From Flavobacterium sp. CF108 (GTDB lineage: Bacteria; Bacteroidota; Bacteroidia; Flavobacteriales; Flavobacteriaceae), in NCBI RefSeq assembly GCF_900129795.1, contig NZ_FQWW01000002.1:62001-126000 (forward strand): a stretch of 64,000 nucleotides of DNA. The letters run 5' to 3'. Position 1 is the stretch's first letter. Each line of letters opens with the position of its first letter. A program made the translations under genes and the position numbers. Positions 24,492-34,500 of the stretch are shown in pieces. The notes under the pieces are model-generated. The model had not been told where the DNA came from and made no database searches. It was given only the letters and a program-made list of their open reading frames with translations.

Positions 24492-25964
24492 TTATTTCCA
24501 AGTGTAAGTTCCAACAGCTCCTGCCTCAAGAGAAGTTGTGATCCATTTATCATTGAACTTAACATTGAAGATTTCACTTACTGACGAATCATTAACTACT
24601 ACTAAAACTTTTGATCCAGATGGTGTTATAAAAGCAACGTTTTGTAAACTTCCGCTTGAGTTACTAGCAATTCTAATAGATCCTGAAGGAACAAATTTTG
24701 ATGCGTGTGCAATAATGTAATAAGCAACATTTCGTTGAAAATTTTCCGATGAAGTTACGGTCAATGCGCCTTTACACATGGAACAGCCACCGTTTGTATG
24801 AGGCTGGAAAGCTCCATCGTTAGCTAAATTCCATTCTAATGCATTTTTACTGTAATTTCTCATCGAGCCAATAACTACGTTTCGAACGTGCCATTTTAAA
24901 TCTCCTGCAAAATCTCCTGCTGAAGATGTCCATTGTTCTGTGAAATACACATTTTTTGTTGGGTAAGAGTTGTAAACATTACTTAATGCACTGATATCTC
25001 CGGCATATAAGTGGAATGCTGATCCATCTACGAATGGAAATGCATCGGCATCAGCCAAAATTGCTTTTGGATAATTTGGGTTATCACAGTTATGATCGTA
25101 AGCAATAATTTTTACACTAAGATTTGCTGCTTTAAAAGCCGGCCCTAAATTGTTTTTAATAAAGTTAGCCTGCTCTGCTGCAGACATATACATACTTGGA
25201 TTATTTCCGTCATGTAAAGGTTCGTTTTGCGGCGTTATGGCGTCAATTGTAATTCCTTCCGCTTTCATTTGCTGAATGTATTTTACAAAATATTTTGCAT
25301 AGACATCATAATATTGCGTTTGCAATTTTCCTCCAATAAAACTGTCTTTGTCTTTCATCCAAAGCGGTGCTGACCAAGGTGATCCTAAAATTAAAATCTT
25401 TGGGTTAATCGCTAAGATTTCTTTTAAAAGTGCAATTACTCCGGCTTTGTCTTTATCTAAACTAAATTTTGCTAAAGTCAAATCAGTTTCGCCAGCCGCA
25501 AGGTCATCATAAGTAAATGGCGTAGCATTTAAGTCAGATGCACCAATACTGATTCTTAGATAACTAACTCCAATTGAATTGGCTCCAGTACCAAATAATT
25601 CTTGTAAAAGTGCACTCTTTTTTGCTGCTGTTAATTGATTGATTACTTCAGCACTTCCGCCGGTTAATGTGTATCCAAAACCATCAACCGTTTGATATTT
25701 TTGTGCTGCGTTAACTTCAATATTTGTATATGAATTTGGTGTTGTACCAAATCCTAATGTTCCACTTTGTTTTGCTAATAATACGCTTTGATCTCCTTTT
25801 GTCAGCCAAAAATCAACATCGTTTGTTACAACTACTGGCGGGTTTACTACAGGTGGATTTACCACAGGGTCAACTGCATCGTTTGATGTAGAACATTTTA
25901 CCTGAGAAAATACGGCCATTGAAAAGAACAGTATTTTTATAGTGTTTTTAAAATTTAGTTTCAT
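24492..25964 (-). CDS. GH30 endo-beta-glucanase lipoprotein, copy c
   Basis: A 490-residue GH30 enzyme, lipoprotein-like (Cys near residue 25, preceded by Val-Lys), with a short PVVNPPVV linker after the signal. The acid/base is Glu248 in ITPQNEPLHDG and the nucleophile Glu343 in YFTEQWTSS. It is the paralogue of the gene at 19276-20700, sharing long identical stretches such as QNEPLH and CKGAL contexts. GH30_3-like members cut beta-1,6-glucan, so side branches of laminarin or fungal beta-1,6-glucan are likely targets. Two such copies in one locus suggest different chain lengths or locations. Confidence 0.88.
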   Translation of the reverse strand: MKLNFKNTIKILFFSMAVFSQVKCSTSNDAVDPVVNPPVVNPPVVVTNDVDFWLTKGDQSVLLAKQSGTLGFGTTPNSYTNIEVNAAQKYQTVDGFGYTLTGGSAEVINQLTAAKKSALLQELFGTGANSIGVSYLRISIGASDLNATPFTYDDLAAGETDLTLAKFSLDKDKAGVIALLKEILAINPKILILGSPWSAPLWMKDKDSFIGGKLQTQYYDVYAKYFVKYIQQMKAEGITIDAITPQNEPLHDGNNPSMYMSAAEQANFIKNNLGPAFKAANLSVKIIAYDHNCDNPNYPKAILADADAFPFVDGSAFHLYAGDISALSNVYNSYPTKNVYFTEQWTSSAGDFAGDLKWHVRNVVIGSMRNYSKNALEWNLANDGAFQPHTNGGCSMCKGALTVTSSENFQRNVAYYIIAHASKFVPSGSIRIASNSSGSLQNVAFITPSGSKVLVVVNDSSVSEIFNVKFNDKWITTSLEAGAVGTYTWK

Positions 25965-25991
25965 TTTTGATAGTTTTTTAGTGCAGCAACA

Positions 25992-27461
25992 TTAGTATAC
26001 AATTGTCTGTATTGCATGTGCCGGAATAGTTATAGTGTTTTGTGAATTTTGGTTTATTAGGGTGTAAACAATCTCATTATCTGATTGGTTCATGACTATC
26101 GTTACTATTTTGTCATCAGAGTTTTTAAAAGAGGTGCTTATTAGTTTTTTATCGCTTATTGTCTGGATTATTCTTTTTGCATTTGGCCGAATAAATTTCG
26201 AAAGATGTCCAATGTAATAATACATCGGCGTGTAGATTAATTCGTCTTTTGTCGTGTCGGCATGAATTGGTGAAAAACAGAAATTTCCAACATGATTTGG
26301 ACCTCCGTTTTGATCCAGAAGAATATTCCAGTCTGTCCAGCCAACGGTTCCGTTGTTGAAATCGTTAATCATGTTAAGTCCGTATCGTTCTGCATTTCCC
26401 CAAAACTGAAATCTTGAAGCATCAAATTTTTCAATACAACCTTCTGTAAAAAGTAAATTTTTATTTGGAAAAGCTTGGTGTACCTCACCTACTGATTCAA
26501 ATTTAGGTGTACCTCCATTCCATGTTTCGTACCAATGAAATCCAATTCCCCATGCATATTTTGAAACTGCAGGATCTGAGAAAACAAGATTGGCTCTTTT
26601 GGTTAACATATCTCCGCGATTGTGATCCCAGATTATAACGTTCTTAGAACCAAGTCCTTCTTTTTCCAATGTTGGCCCAAGAAAATTTTTAAGAAAATCT
26701 CTTTCGGCTTCGGGAGTGTAGATACAAGATTCCCATCTTTGTTTTGCCATTGGCTCATTTTGAATAGTTAATCCCCAAACCGGAATTCCTTCTTTTTCGT
26801 AAGCTCTTATAAATTTAACATAATAATTTGCCCATGATTGTGCAAACTCTGGCAACAAAACGCCGCCGTGCAAAATATCATTATTGTCTTTCATGAAAGC
26901 TGGGGGACTCCATGGACTAACAAATAAAGTTAATTTCCCGCCGGCAGTTTCAATTGCACTTTTTATTAATGGAATTCTATATTTTCGATCGTGATCAATA
27001 TTGAAGGTTTTTAAATCTTTATCACCTTCGGCAACATAGGTATAACTATCACTGCTAAAATCGCAGCTATGAATATTCGTTCTGGCTAAAGTATATCCTA
27101 TTCCTTTATTTTTATCGTAATAAGCAGTTAGGAATTCTTGTTGTTTTTTTGGAGATAGTTTGGCAAAAACTTCTGCACTTGCGTCTGTAATTGCGCCTCC
27201 AATTCCTAAGAAAGTTTGATCTGTTTTGTCGGCATCTAAGGAAATAGAAATCGTTGATTTTGTTTGTTGTGCAGCAGAATTTGAAATTAAATTATCTGAT
27301 AATGATAATCTCAAATTGGTATTTTCGGCTGTAGTATAAACCGTGATTTTTTTATTTGTTTTGGATGCAGAAACAGCTGATCCGTTTGCAGTTTTTGATG
27401 TTGAACAACTTACTTGCAAAATTATTATTAAAACTAATAAGATTCTATTGATGGTTTTCAT
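25992..27461 (-). CDS. GH30 glycosidase lipoprotein, copy b
   Basis: A 489-residue lipoprotein (lipobox LQVSC) counted from the ATG at 27461, which gives a clean MKTINRILLVLIIILQVSC signal; a six-codon upstream extension is unlikely. It belongs to a different GH30 group (GH30_1-like) from copies c and d. The acid/base is Glu236 in QNEPMAKQRWESCIYT and the nucleophile Glu340 in LLFTEGCIE, with the conserved GWTDWNILLDQNGGPNHVGNFC-type segment before the C-terminal sandwich. It is the paralogue of the upstream GH30 gene (27554-29008). Probable exo- or endo-beta-glucosidase activity on beta-1,3 or beta-1,6 links. Confidence 0.88.
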   Translation of the reverse strand: MKTINRILLVLIIILQVSCSTSKTANGSAVSASKTNKKITVYTTAENTNLRLSLSDNLISNSAAQQTKSTISISLDADKTDQTFLGIGGAITDASAEVFAKLSPKKQQEFLTAYYDKNKGIGYTLARTNIHSCDFSSDSYTYVAEGDKDLKTFNIDHDRKYRIPLIKSAIETAGGKLTLFVSPWSPPAFMKDNNDILHGGVLLPEFAQSWANYYVKFIRAYEKEGIPVWGLTIQNEPMAKQRWESCIYTPEAERDFLKNFLGPTLEKEGLGSKNVIIWDHNRGDMLTKRANLVFSDPAVSKYAWGIGFHWYETWNGGTPKFESVGEVHQAFPNKNLLFTEGCIEKFDASRFQFWGNAERYGLNMINDFNNGTVGWTDWNILLDQNGGPNHVGNFCFSPIHADTTKDELIYTPMYYYIGHLSKFIRPNAKRIIQTISDKKLISTSFKNSDDKIVTIVMNQSDNEIVYTLINQNSQNTITIPAHAIQTIVY

Positions 27462-27500
27462 TGTTACTTCAAAAAGCATTTTATTTCAAATTAAAAAATT

Positions 27501-27533
27501 GAGGGCTGATATGGATGATTCAAATCAGCCCTC
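27501..27533 (-). terminator. Intercistronic hairpin between GH30 copies a and b
   Basis: GAGGGCTGAT and ATCAGCCCTC form a perfect 10-bp stem with a 13-base loop. On the minus strand it is followed by AATTTTTTAA. It lies inside the operon and could reduce read-through to the downstream enzymes. Confidence 0.75.
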
Positions 27534-27553
27534 TTCTGTTAACTCAAAAAATA

Positions 27554-29008
27554 TTAATAAACAAGCGTTTGTATAGCGTGTGCAGGAATTTTAACTACTG
27601 ATTTTTCTGCTGCTATTATCAAATTATATGTAATTTCTTTATCTGTTTTGTTCATTACAATTGTTGCCATTGTACCATCTGTATTTAAAAATGATGTACT
27701 TAACAAACCGCTTCTGCTTACTGCAGAACTAACTCTTTTTGCATTTAATCGAATGAATTTTGAAAAATGTCCTATGTAATAATAAGATGGTGTATAAATT
27801 AACTCCCCTGTTGTTGTGTCTGCGTGGATTGGTGCAAAACAGAAATTTCCAACATGATTAGGTCCTCCGTTTTGATCTAAAAGAATGTTCCAGTCTGTCC
27901 ATCCAACGGTTCCGTTATTAAAATCGTTAATCATAGAAATTCCGTAACGTTCTCCATTACCCCAAAACTGATATTTTGCAGCATCAAATTTTTCAACACA
28001 TCCTTCTGTAAACAAAAGTTTTTTGTCTGGATATGCCTCATTTACTTTTGCAACATTGTCAAACATTGAATCTCCTCCTGACCAGTTTTCATACCAGTGA
28101 AAACCCATTCCCCAAACATATTTTGCTGCTTCAGGATCAGAGTAAATTACGTTTGCTCTGTAATTCATTAGGTCACGATTGTGATCCCAAACGATAATTT
28201 TTTTATCTCCAAGTTTTTCTTTTTTCAAAGTTGGGCCTAGAAAGTTTTTAATAAAATCTCTTTCAGCTTCTGCTGTGTAAATGCAAGATTCCCAAGTTTG
28301 AACAGCCATTGGCTCGTTTTGAGTTGATGTCCCCCAAATTGGAATTCCTTCTTTCTCGTATGCTTTTATAAACTTGACATAAAAGTTTGCCCAAGTTTGA
28401 TAATATTCTGGTAATAATGTTCCGCCTTTTAGTACGTTTCCGTTACTTTTCATAAAAGCATTTGGTGACCAAGGTGCAACATAAGTTAATAATTTTCCTC
28501 CTGCAGTCTGGATTGCCTGTTTGATTAACGAAATACGAAATTGTCTATCGTGATCAATAGTAAACGTTTTTAAATCTTTATCTCCTTCTGTGATATAAGA
28601 ATAGCTTCCACTGCTAAAATCAGAACTTTGGATTGTGGTTCTTAGCAAAGAATAGCCAATTCCTTTTTGTTTATCATAGTAGGCATTTAAGAATTCTGTT
28701 TGTTTTTCTTTTGAAAGTTTAGCAAAAATTTCGGCACTCGCGTCAGTAATGGCTCCTCCAATTCCCATAAAGGTTTGAAACTTTTTAGACGGTTCTACAA
28801 AAACAGAGATCTCCGTTTCAAGAGGTTGTTTTGATGCTGAAAAAGTCAAATTATCTGTTGATGTTAATCTCAGTTTTGAATTTTCGGCAGTAGTATAAAC
28901 CGTTATCTTTTTCCCGTTGGTTGTAAATTCTTTCTTTGCTTTTGTCTGCTGTGCAAGAGCTGTGACTGTAAACAAAAAGCACAGAAACTTTAAAGTATTT
29001 TTTTTCAT
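27554..29008 (-). CDS. GH30 glycosidase, copy a
   Basis: A 484-residue secreted GH30 enzyme with a signal peptide (MKKNTLKFLCFLFTVTALAQ) but no lipobox, unlike its paralogue copy b, so it may be periplasmic. The acid/base is Glu232 in QNEPMAVQTWESCIYT and the nucleophile Glu335 in LLFTEGCVE. First enzyme gene after the SusC-SusD-SGBP block, separated by 133 bases with a hairpin. The pair a/b looks like a tandem duplication followed by a change in cell location. Confidence 0.88.
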   Translation of the reverse strand: MKKNTLKFLCFLFTVTALAQQTKAKKEFTTNGKKITVYTTAENSKLRLTSTDNLTFSASKQPLETEISVFVEPSKKFQTFMGIGGAITDASAEIFAKLSKEKQTEFLNAYYDKQKGIGYSLLRTTIQSSDFSSGSYSYITEGDKDLKTFTIDHDRQFRISLIKQAIQTAGGKLLTYVAPWSPNAFMKSNGNVLKGGTLLPEYYQTWANFYVKFIKAYEKEGIPIWGTSTQNEPMAVQTWESCIYTAEAERDFIKNFLGPTLKKEKLGDKKIIVWDHNRDLMNYRANVIYSDPEAAKYVWGMGFHWYENWSGGDSMFDNVAKVNEAYPDKKLLFTEGCVEKFDAAKYQFWGNGERYGISMINDFNNGTVGWTDWNILLDQNGGPNHVGNFCFAPIHADTTTGELIYTPSYYYIGHFSKFIRLNAKRVSSAVSRSGLLSTSFLNTDGTMATIVMNKTDKEITYNLIIAAEKSVVKIPAHAIQTLVY

Positions 29009-29077
29009 TCTTTTCTTTAATTTTTTAATTCTAAAAGAAGTTTGCAGAAACTCGTTCTCTGATTGCTTAGGATTTAA

Positions 29078-29112
29078 AAATAGCCCATACTCATAATGAT
29101 TATGGGCTATTT
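29078..29112 (-). terminator. Intercistronic hairpin between SGBP and GH30 copy a
   Basis: AAATAGCCCATA and TATGGGCTATTT form a 12-bp stem with an 11-base loop. On the minus strand the stem runs into TTTTTAAATC. It would separate high expression of SusC/SusD/SGBP from lower expression of the enzymes. Confidence 0.8.
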
Positions 29113-29141
29113 ACAACCAAACTTAAACTTAACTTAAACTT

Positions 29142-30017
29142 TTATTTTCCTCTCATTTCGATTCTGCTCACAGTAATTCCATCTTTTGTGAAAGTATTAC
29201 CACCAGAACGAATTAGTAGATAAATTTTACCTGTAGTATCAAATTTTACAACATTTGAAACAGAAGCTGTTCCGTCATTTTTAACACAGCCAACTGAAGA
29301 AAGCCTTCCTGTAAAAGCTCCTTTTGCGCAGCCATCCCAAGTGCTCATACCCATTACTTTGTTGTCTTTATATTCAACACCGTCTTTAGGTACAGATTTC
29401 CCAGCATATACTTCAAACCATGTTTCATCAGATCCACTTGGACAAGAAACAAGCATATCAATTGTATATTCTTTATCTTTTACAACATCAATTGCTTGAT
29501 AAATTCCTTCTTGCGCCCATCCTCCTGGAGAATGAATCGTTGCAGTTCCTGAATTAAATGACCAAAATGCAGCACCAGTAGCGCTTAATTTTGCTGATGA
29601 CCATTGAGCTATATCAGCTGCGCTATTAAAGAATCCTCCTCTAACTAAATTAGGTTTAGCAGGGTCTGAAGCTGCAACTACAATATCATGAGAAACTTTA
29701 GATGTAGCACCTCCAGCAGCAATAGCTGTATGAGTTACAGTATAAGTACCAGCATCTGGTAAAACAACTTCTTCTGTCATTTTACCCATATATGGTCCAT
29801 ATCCAATATCCCATTTTGATGAAATTACTCCATTTTCCTGAGCAGTTAAAAGATAAGTATTTACTTTTCCTGCAACAGGAGCAATTGTAAACGCAGCATC
29901 AACATTTGTAGCTGTTAAACCGTTATTAGCCGGATCATCATCACAGCCAGTAAGCGAACCTAATACTATTGAAAGCATTAGGTAAGCACTTCTTTTTAAA
30001 ATTATATTTAGGTTCAT
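29142..30017 (-). CDS. Surface glycan-binding lipoprotein (SusE/F position, PKD-like)
   Basis: A 291-residue lipoprotein (lipobox SLTGC, Cys near residue 25, followed by an acidic DDDP typical of surface export). Residues 40-115 form a PKD/Ig-like domain (LPDAGTYTVTHTAIAAGG). The C-terminal half is a beta-sandwich with many aromatic residues (WAQEGIYQAIDV, TWFEVYAG), like carbohydrate-binding folds. No catalytic motif is seen. It is directly downstream of susD, the usual place of a SusE/F-type binding protein, and PKD-containing proteins of this kind occur in flavobacterial laminarin loci. Confidence 0.85.
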   Translation of the reverse strand: MNLNIILKRSAYLMLSIVLGSLTGCDDDPANNGLTATNVDAAFTIAPVAGKVNTYLLTAQENGVISSKWDIGYGPYMGKMTEEVVLPDAGTYTVTHTAIAAGGATSKVSHDIVVAASDPAKPNLVRGGFFNSAADIAQWSSAKLSATGAAFWSFNSGTATIHSPGGWAQEGIYQAIDVVKDKEYTIDMLVSCPSGSDETWFEVYAGKSVPKDGVEYKDNKVMGMSTWDGCAKGAFTGRLSSVGCVKNDGTASVSNVVKFDTTGKIYLLIRSGGNTFTKDGITVSRIEMRGK

Positions 30018-30053
30018 TTTCTTTTTGGTTTTTGGTTAGATAGTTTTTTTTTG

Positions 30054-31565
30054 TTATTCGTAGTTAGGGTTTTGTTTTAATTTAGTTCCTGTTAATTCTA
30101 CGTAAGGAATTGGGAAAATTTCATCAGTCCCAGCATTGAATCCTCTGTCAGATAAAGCAGTAGCAGCATCACCCCATCTTACTAAGTCGAAGAATCTGTG
30201 TCCTTCACCAGCAAGCTCCATTCTTCTTTCATTTTTGATAGCAGCTAATGTTACCGGAATTGAAGCAAGGCCAACTCTCGCTCTTACTGCATCAAGTAAA
30301 GCTTGTGCTCTGGCACCTGTAGCGCCTAATGCTTCAGCTTCTAATAAATAAGTATCTGCTAACCTGATAACATAAGAGTTTTGTTTGTAGTTCAACTCAG
30401 CAGCTCCACCACCTGTACGAACATCCGTTTTTCTTGGTAAAAATTTGTTCAAGAAATAACCTGTGTCTTGGTAACCTGGAATATAATCAGCTTTACCAGC
30501 AGCTTTTAACGCTTTTAAGTCAAAAATAGTTGCGTCAAATCTAGGATCAGTTTTCATTGCATCGTAAAGTTTTTGTGTTGGAACACTAAAACTCCATCCA
30601 GAAGGAAGGTCTGCCGCAGTAGAATTTGCTGGTCTAGAATAACCTCTAGGTCCAACCATTACATTTAATGAGTTTCCTTCGTCTCTTCCTGAACCCCAGA
30701 ATCCCCAATCAGAGTTTCCAGCACTAGTATGAGATACTTCAAGAAGTGATTCTGAATTAAATTTGTTTGCTACAACCCATAAATCACTAAACTTAGCAAG
30801 TAATTTATTTCCATATTGGTTAGCTTGTCCTGGTGTGCCATTTACTTGAGCAAGAATTGCAGCAGCTTCTGCATTTTTCCCATCATATAAATAAACTTTT
30901 CCAAGTAATGCCTGAGCAGCTCCTCTTGTTAAACGACCTGATCCTGTAGCAGCATCTACACTAGTAGGTAAAGCCGGAATAGCTTCTACTAAATCTTTTT
31001 CGATTTGAGCATAAACAGCAGTTGGAGCTGATTGCTCAACATTTAACATAGTTGATGTTGTAAGCGGTTCCAAGATTAATGGAATATTCTTAAACATTCT
31101 AACTAAGTTGAAATAGTATAATGCTCTTAAAGCTTTAGCTTCACCTGTGAATCTAACTTTTAATGCATCTGACATATTAACTCCAGACATTTTTGATAAC
31201 AAAACGTTTGCTCTGTAAACACCTTGATAATGATCATTCCAGAAACTTCCAGGAATAATTAATGAAGTTAATGAGTGAGTTGAGAAATTTTGAATTCCCT
31301 GACCGTCTGAAGCACCACCACCACCAGCGTAGAAATCATCTGAACCAGCATTTAGCATTGCTACAAGATTTTCAAAACCACCTGTATTTTTTCTTAATGG
31401 GTCATAAACACCAACAAGAGCAGCTGTAGCCTGTTGTTCATCTTTATAGTAACTAGTTGATAAGAAAGATCCTTTTGGGTCAATGCTCACGAAATCTTCA
31501 GAACAAGATCCTCCTAAAGCAGCCAAAGCAATGACAGCGTATATATATTTAAATTTATTTTTCAT
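30054..31565 (-). CDS. susD: SusD/RagB-family glycan-binding lipoprotein
   Basis: A 503-residue outer-membrane lipoprotein (lipobox LGGSC, Cys near residue 21). SusD features are seen: TPR-like helices (AKALRALYYFNLVRMFKNIPLIL, ARLTRGAAQALLGKVYLYDGK-like stretch), and the C-terminal NERRMELAGEGHRFFDLVRWG motif with the closing EIFPIPYVEL and QNPNYE. It forms the lid on the SusC barrel and binds the glucan at the cell surface. It starts 13 bases after susC. Confidence 0.97.
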   Translation of the reverse strand: MKNKFKYIYAVIALAALGGSCSEDFVSIDPKGSFLSTSYYKDEQQATAALVGVYDPLRKNTGGFENLVAMLNAGSDDFYAGGGGASDGQGIQNFSTHSLTSLIIPGSFWNDHYQGVYRANVLLSKMSGVNMSDALKVRFTGEAKALRALYYFNLVRMFKNIPLILEPLTTSTMLNVEQSAPTAVYAQIEKDLVEAIPALPTSVDAATGSGRLTRGAAQALLGKVYLYDGKNAEAAAILAQVNGTPGQANQYGNKLLAKFSDLWVVANKFNSESLLEVSHTSAGNSDWGFWGSGRDEGNSLNVMVGPRGYSRPANSTAADLPSGWSFSVPTQKLYDAMKTDPRFDATIFDLKALKAAGKADYIPGYQDTGYFLNKFLPRKTDVRTGGGAAELNYKQNSYVIRLADTYLLEAEALGATGARAQALLDAVRARVGLASIPVTLAAIKNERRMELAGEGHRFFDLVRWGDAATALSDRGFNAGTDEIFPIPYVELTGTKLKQNPNYE

Positions 31566-31578
31566 GATTCTTTAATTA

Positions 31579-34500
31579 TTAAAATTGTACGTTCGCTCCA
31601 AGCATAAAAGTTCTTGCTTGTGGATAAACACCTCTGTCTACACCAAATACCTGACCTCCAATTTCCGGATCATATCCTGTGTATTTTGTGATAGTGAATA
31701 AATTTTCACCTGTTAGATAGAAGCGGATTCTGTCTGCTCCAATTTTAGAAGAAAGATCAACTGGAAGAGTATAACCTAACTGAACAATTTTCAAACGAAC
31801 ATAATCTCCGCTCTCCAGGTAGAAATCAGACATTTTGCTGAAGTTACCATTTCCGTCATTATTAGCAAGTCTTGGGTAATCATTTGAAGTTCCTTCTCCT
31901 GTCCAGCGACCTAAAGCTTCTGTTTGGTAATTTGCATTTAGGATATCTAACCTGCGTAATCCCTGGAAGATTTTGCTTCCGGCAGCACCCTGAGCAAATG
32001 CCATAAAATCAAATCCTTTGTAATCTAAGTTTACTGTTAAACCAAAAGTATATTTAGGAATACTGTTTCCTAAGTATTGTTTATCGTCATCAGAGATAGA
32101 TCCATCTCCATTGTTATCAACCCAGCGGAAATCCCCCGGTTTTGCATTTGGCTGGATTAAACCTCCTGCAGCATTTGTGTAAGCATTAATCTCAGCTTGA
32201 TTTTGGAAAATTCCAGCCGTTTTGTATCCGTAGAATTCATTGTATGAATGACCAACCTGAGTTCTTGTAACAGGTCCCATAGATTGGAAAGAAGCATCTC
32301 CAATGATAAAGTTATTAGATGCACCAACATAAGTAATTTCGTTTTTCAGGTAAGCAACGTTTCCGTTAACTCCTAAATTAAAATCACCAAGTCTTTTCTT
32401 GTAGCCTAACTCAAACTCCACACCGCTGTTGTTCATATCTGCAACGTTAGCCCATGGCTGTTCAGCAACTCCAACATATCCCGGAATTACAACCGGTCTC
32501 AAGATTCCTGTTGTTTTCTTTTTGTAGTAATCTAATGTTATATTAAAATCGTTAAATAATCTTGCATCGATACCAATACTTGCCTGAGAAGTTTCTTCCC
32601 ATTTCAGATCTGGGTTATCAAGAGTTACGTTAGCATAACCTGTTGTGATAGCACCTGTATTTCCAAAAGAATAGTTATAACCTCCTGATACTAATGAAAT
32701 ATATCTAAAATCAGCAACCTGGTCATTACCTACAACTCCATAACCTCCTCTAATTTTTAAAAGGTTTACTACGTTATTCTCTTTCCAGAAACCTTCTTTT
32801 GAAACTACCCATCCTAAAGAGAATGACGGGAAAACTCCAAATTTATGATTCTCTCCAAAACGAGTAGATCCATCACGACGAATAACTCCGGTTACAAGAT
32901 ATTTCTCCATGTAATCGTAGTTTAAACGACCAAATAAAGATGTTACTTTATGCTGTACGAAATCATCTGTAGCACTATTTCTGTCTGCTTGTGGAATATC
33001 AAACTTGAAAGATGCGTCACGATAGTCAGTAATTGGCAAACCAAACATTGTAGCTCCAACATAACCTCCGATGTTATCAACATAAGATCCCTGACCAGCT
33101 AAAACATTTACATTATGATCTCCAAATTTGTTAGAATAAGTAAGAACGTTTTCAATATTCCAGTTGAATGATTTATTGTTATTTTGATAATAACTATTTT
33201 TAAGAACATTCACGTTTGCGCTTAAGAAATATACAGGAGTAAATCCCTGATCTCCCCAGTAAGAAAGTTTACCTCCCAGTGTAGATCTCACTTTTAAATG
33301 TGGAGTAATATTAGCTTCTAAATAAGCATTCCCAACGAAATCATCAGACCATCCGTATCTTCCTAATCTTGTCTGGATATACCCTAATGGGTTTGTCATC
33401 TCCTGACCAACAACACTTGAAATTCCATAAGGATTTCCGTTTGCATCACGAACTACAGGATTTGTAGAATAAGGTGCCGCATTTGCAACAGCAGGATCTG
33501 TAACTACTAATGGAGTTAATGGATCAAGGTTTATGGCTGAACTTAAAGGTCCGCCAAATTCACTGTTTGTATTTCCAATTCCAACCGTTTTTTGTCTTGT
33601 ATAACCAAAAGTTTGTCCGAATGTAAAATACTTAGATATTTTATGAGTAGAGTTTAAACGGAAATTCTTTTTAGTATAATTAGAAATTTCTGTAGCAACA
33701 ATACCTTCCTGGTCCTGAATACCAAATGATGCATAAAAAGTAGAAAATTCTCCACCGCCGCTAATACTTAATTCATGAGTGTATCTGAAAGCACTGTCAT
33801 TAAAAATAGCATCCTGCCAGTTTGTTCCTTTTCCTAAAGCAGAAGGATTAGAGTATAAGATTGAACCTCCATCAGCAACTGATTTTTCATTCATAATAGT
33901 TGCATATTCAGCAGCATTCAATAAATCTAATTTTTTTGCTGGAGATGATACCCCTGCAAAACCGCTGTAGTTTACTGTAATTTTACCTGCTTTACCTTTT
34001 TTTGTAGTAACTAAGATTACCCCAGTTGCAGCACGAGTACCATAAATTGCAGCAGAAGCCGCATCTTTAAGCACCTCAATAGATTCGATATCTGACTGAT
34101 TTAAGAAACCAATTCCTCCAGCATCAACAACGTTACCATCAACAACCCAAAGAGGATTATTTCCACCGTCGCCAAAAGTTGTAATACCACGTACACGGAT
34201 TGTGGATCCCGCACCAGGCTGACCTGAACTTGAGGCAATTGTTACACCAGCAACACGACCTTGTAACGCCTGCTCAACTCTGCCATTTGGAACTTTCTCT
34301 AAATCTGCAGCTTTTACACTTGAAATTGCACCTGTAACTACTGATTTCTTTTGAGTACCGTAACCAACTACTACAACCTCATTTAATGATTGTGATTCTG
34401 GTTTTAATTGAATTGTAATTTTTGTTCTTCCATTTACAGCTTCAGTAACTGTAGAGTATCCTATAAAAGTAACTGTCAAAACTCCGTTTGAAGGTACTTG

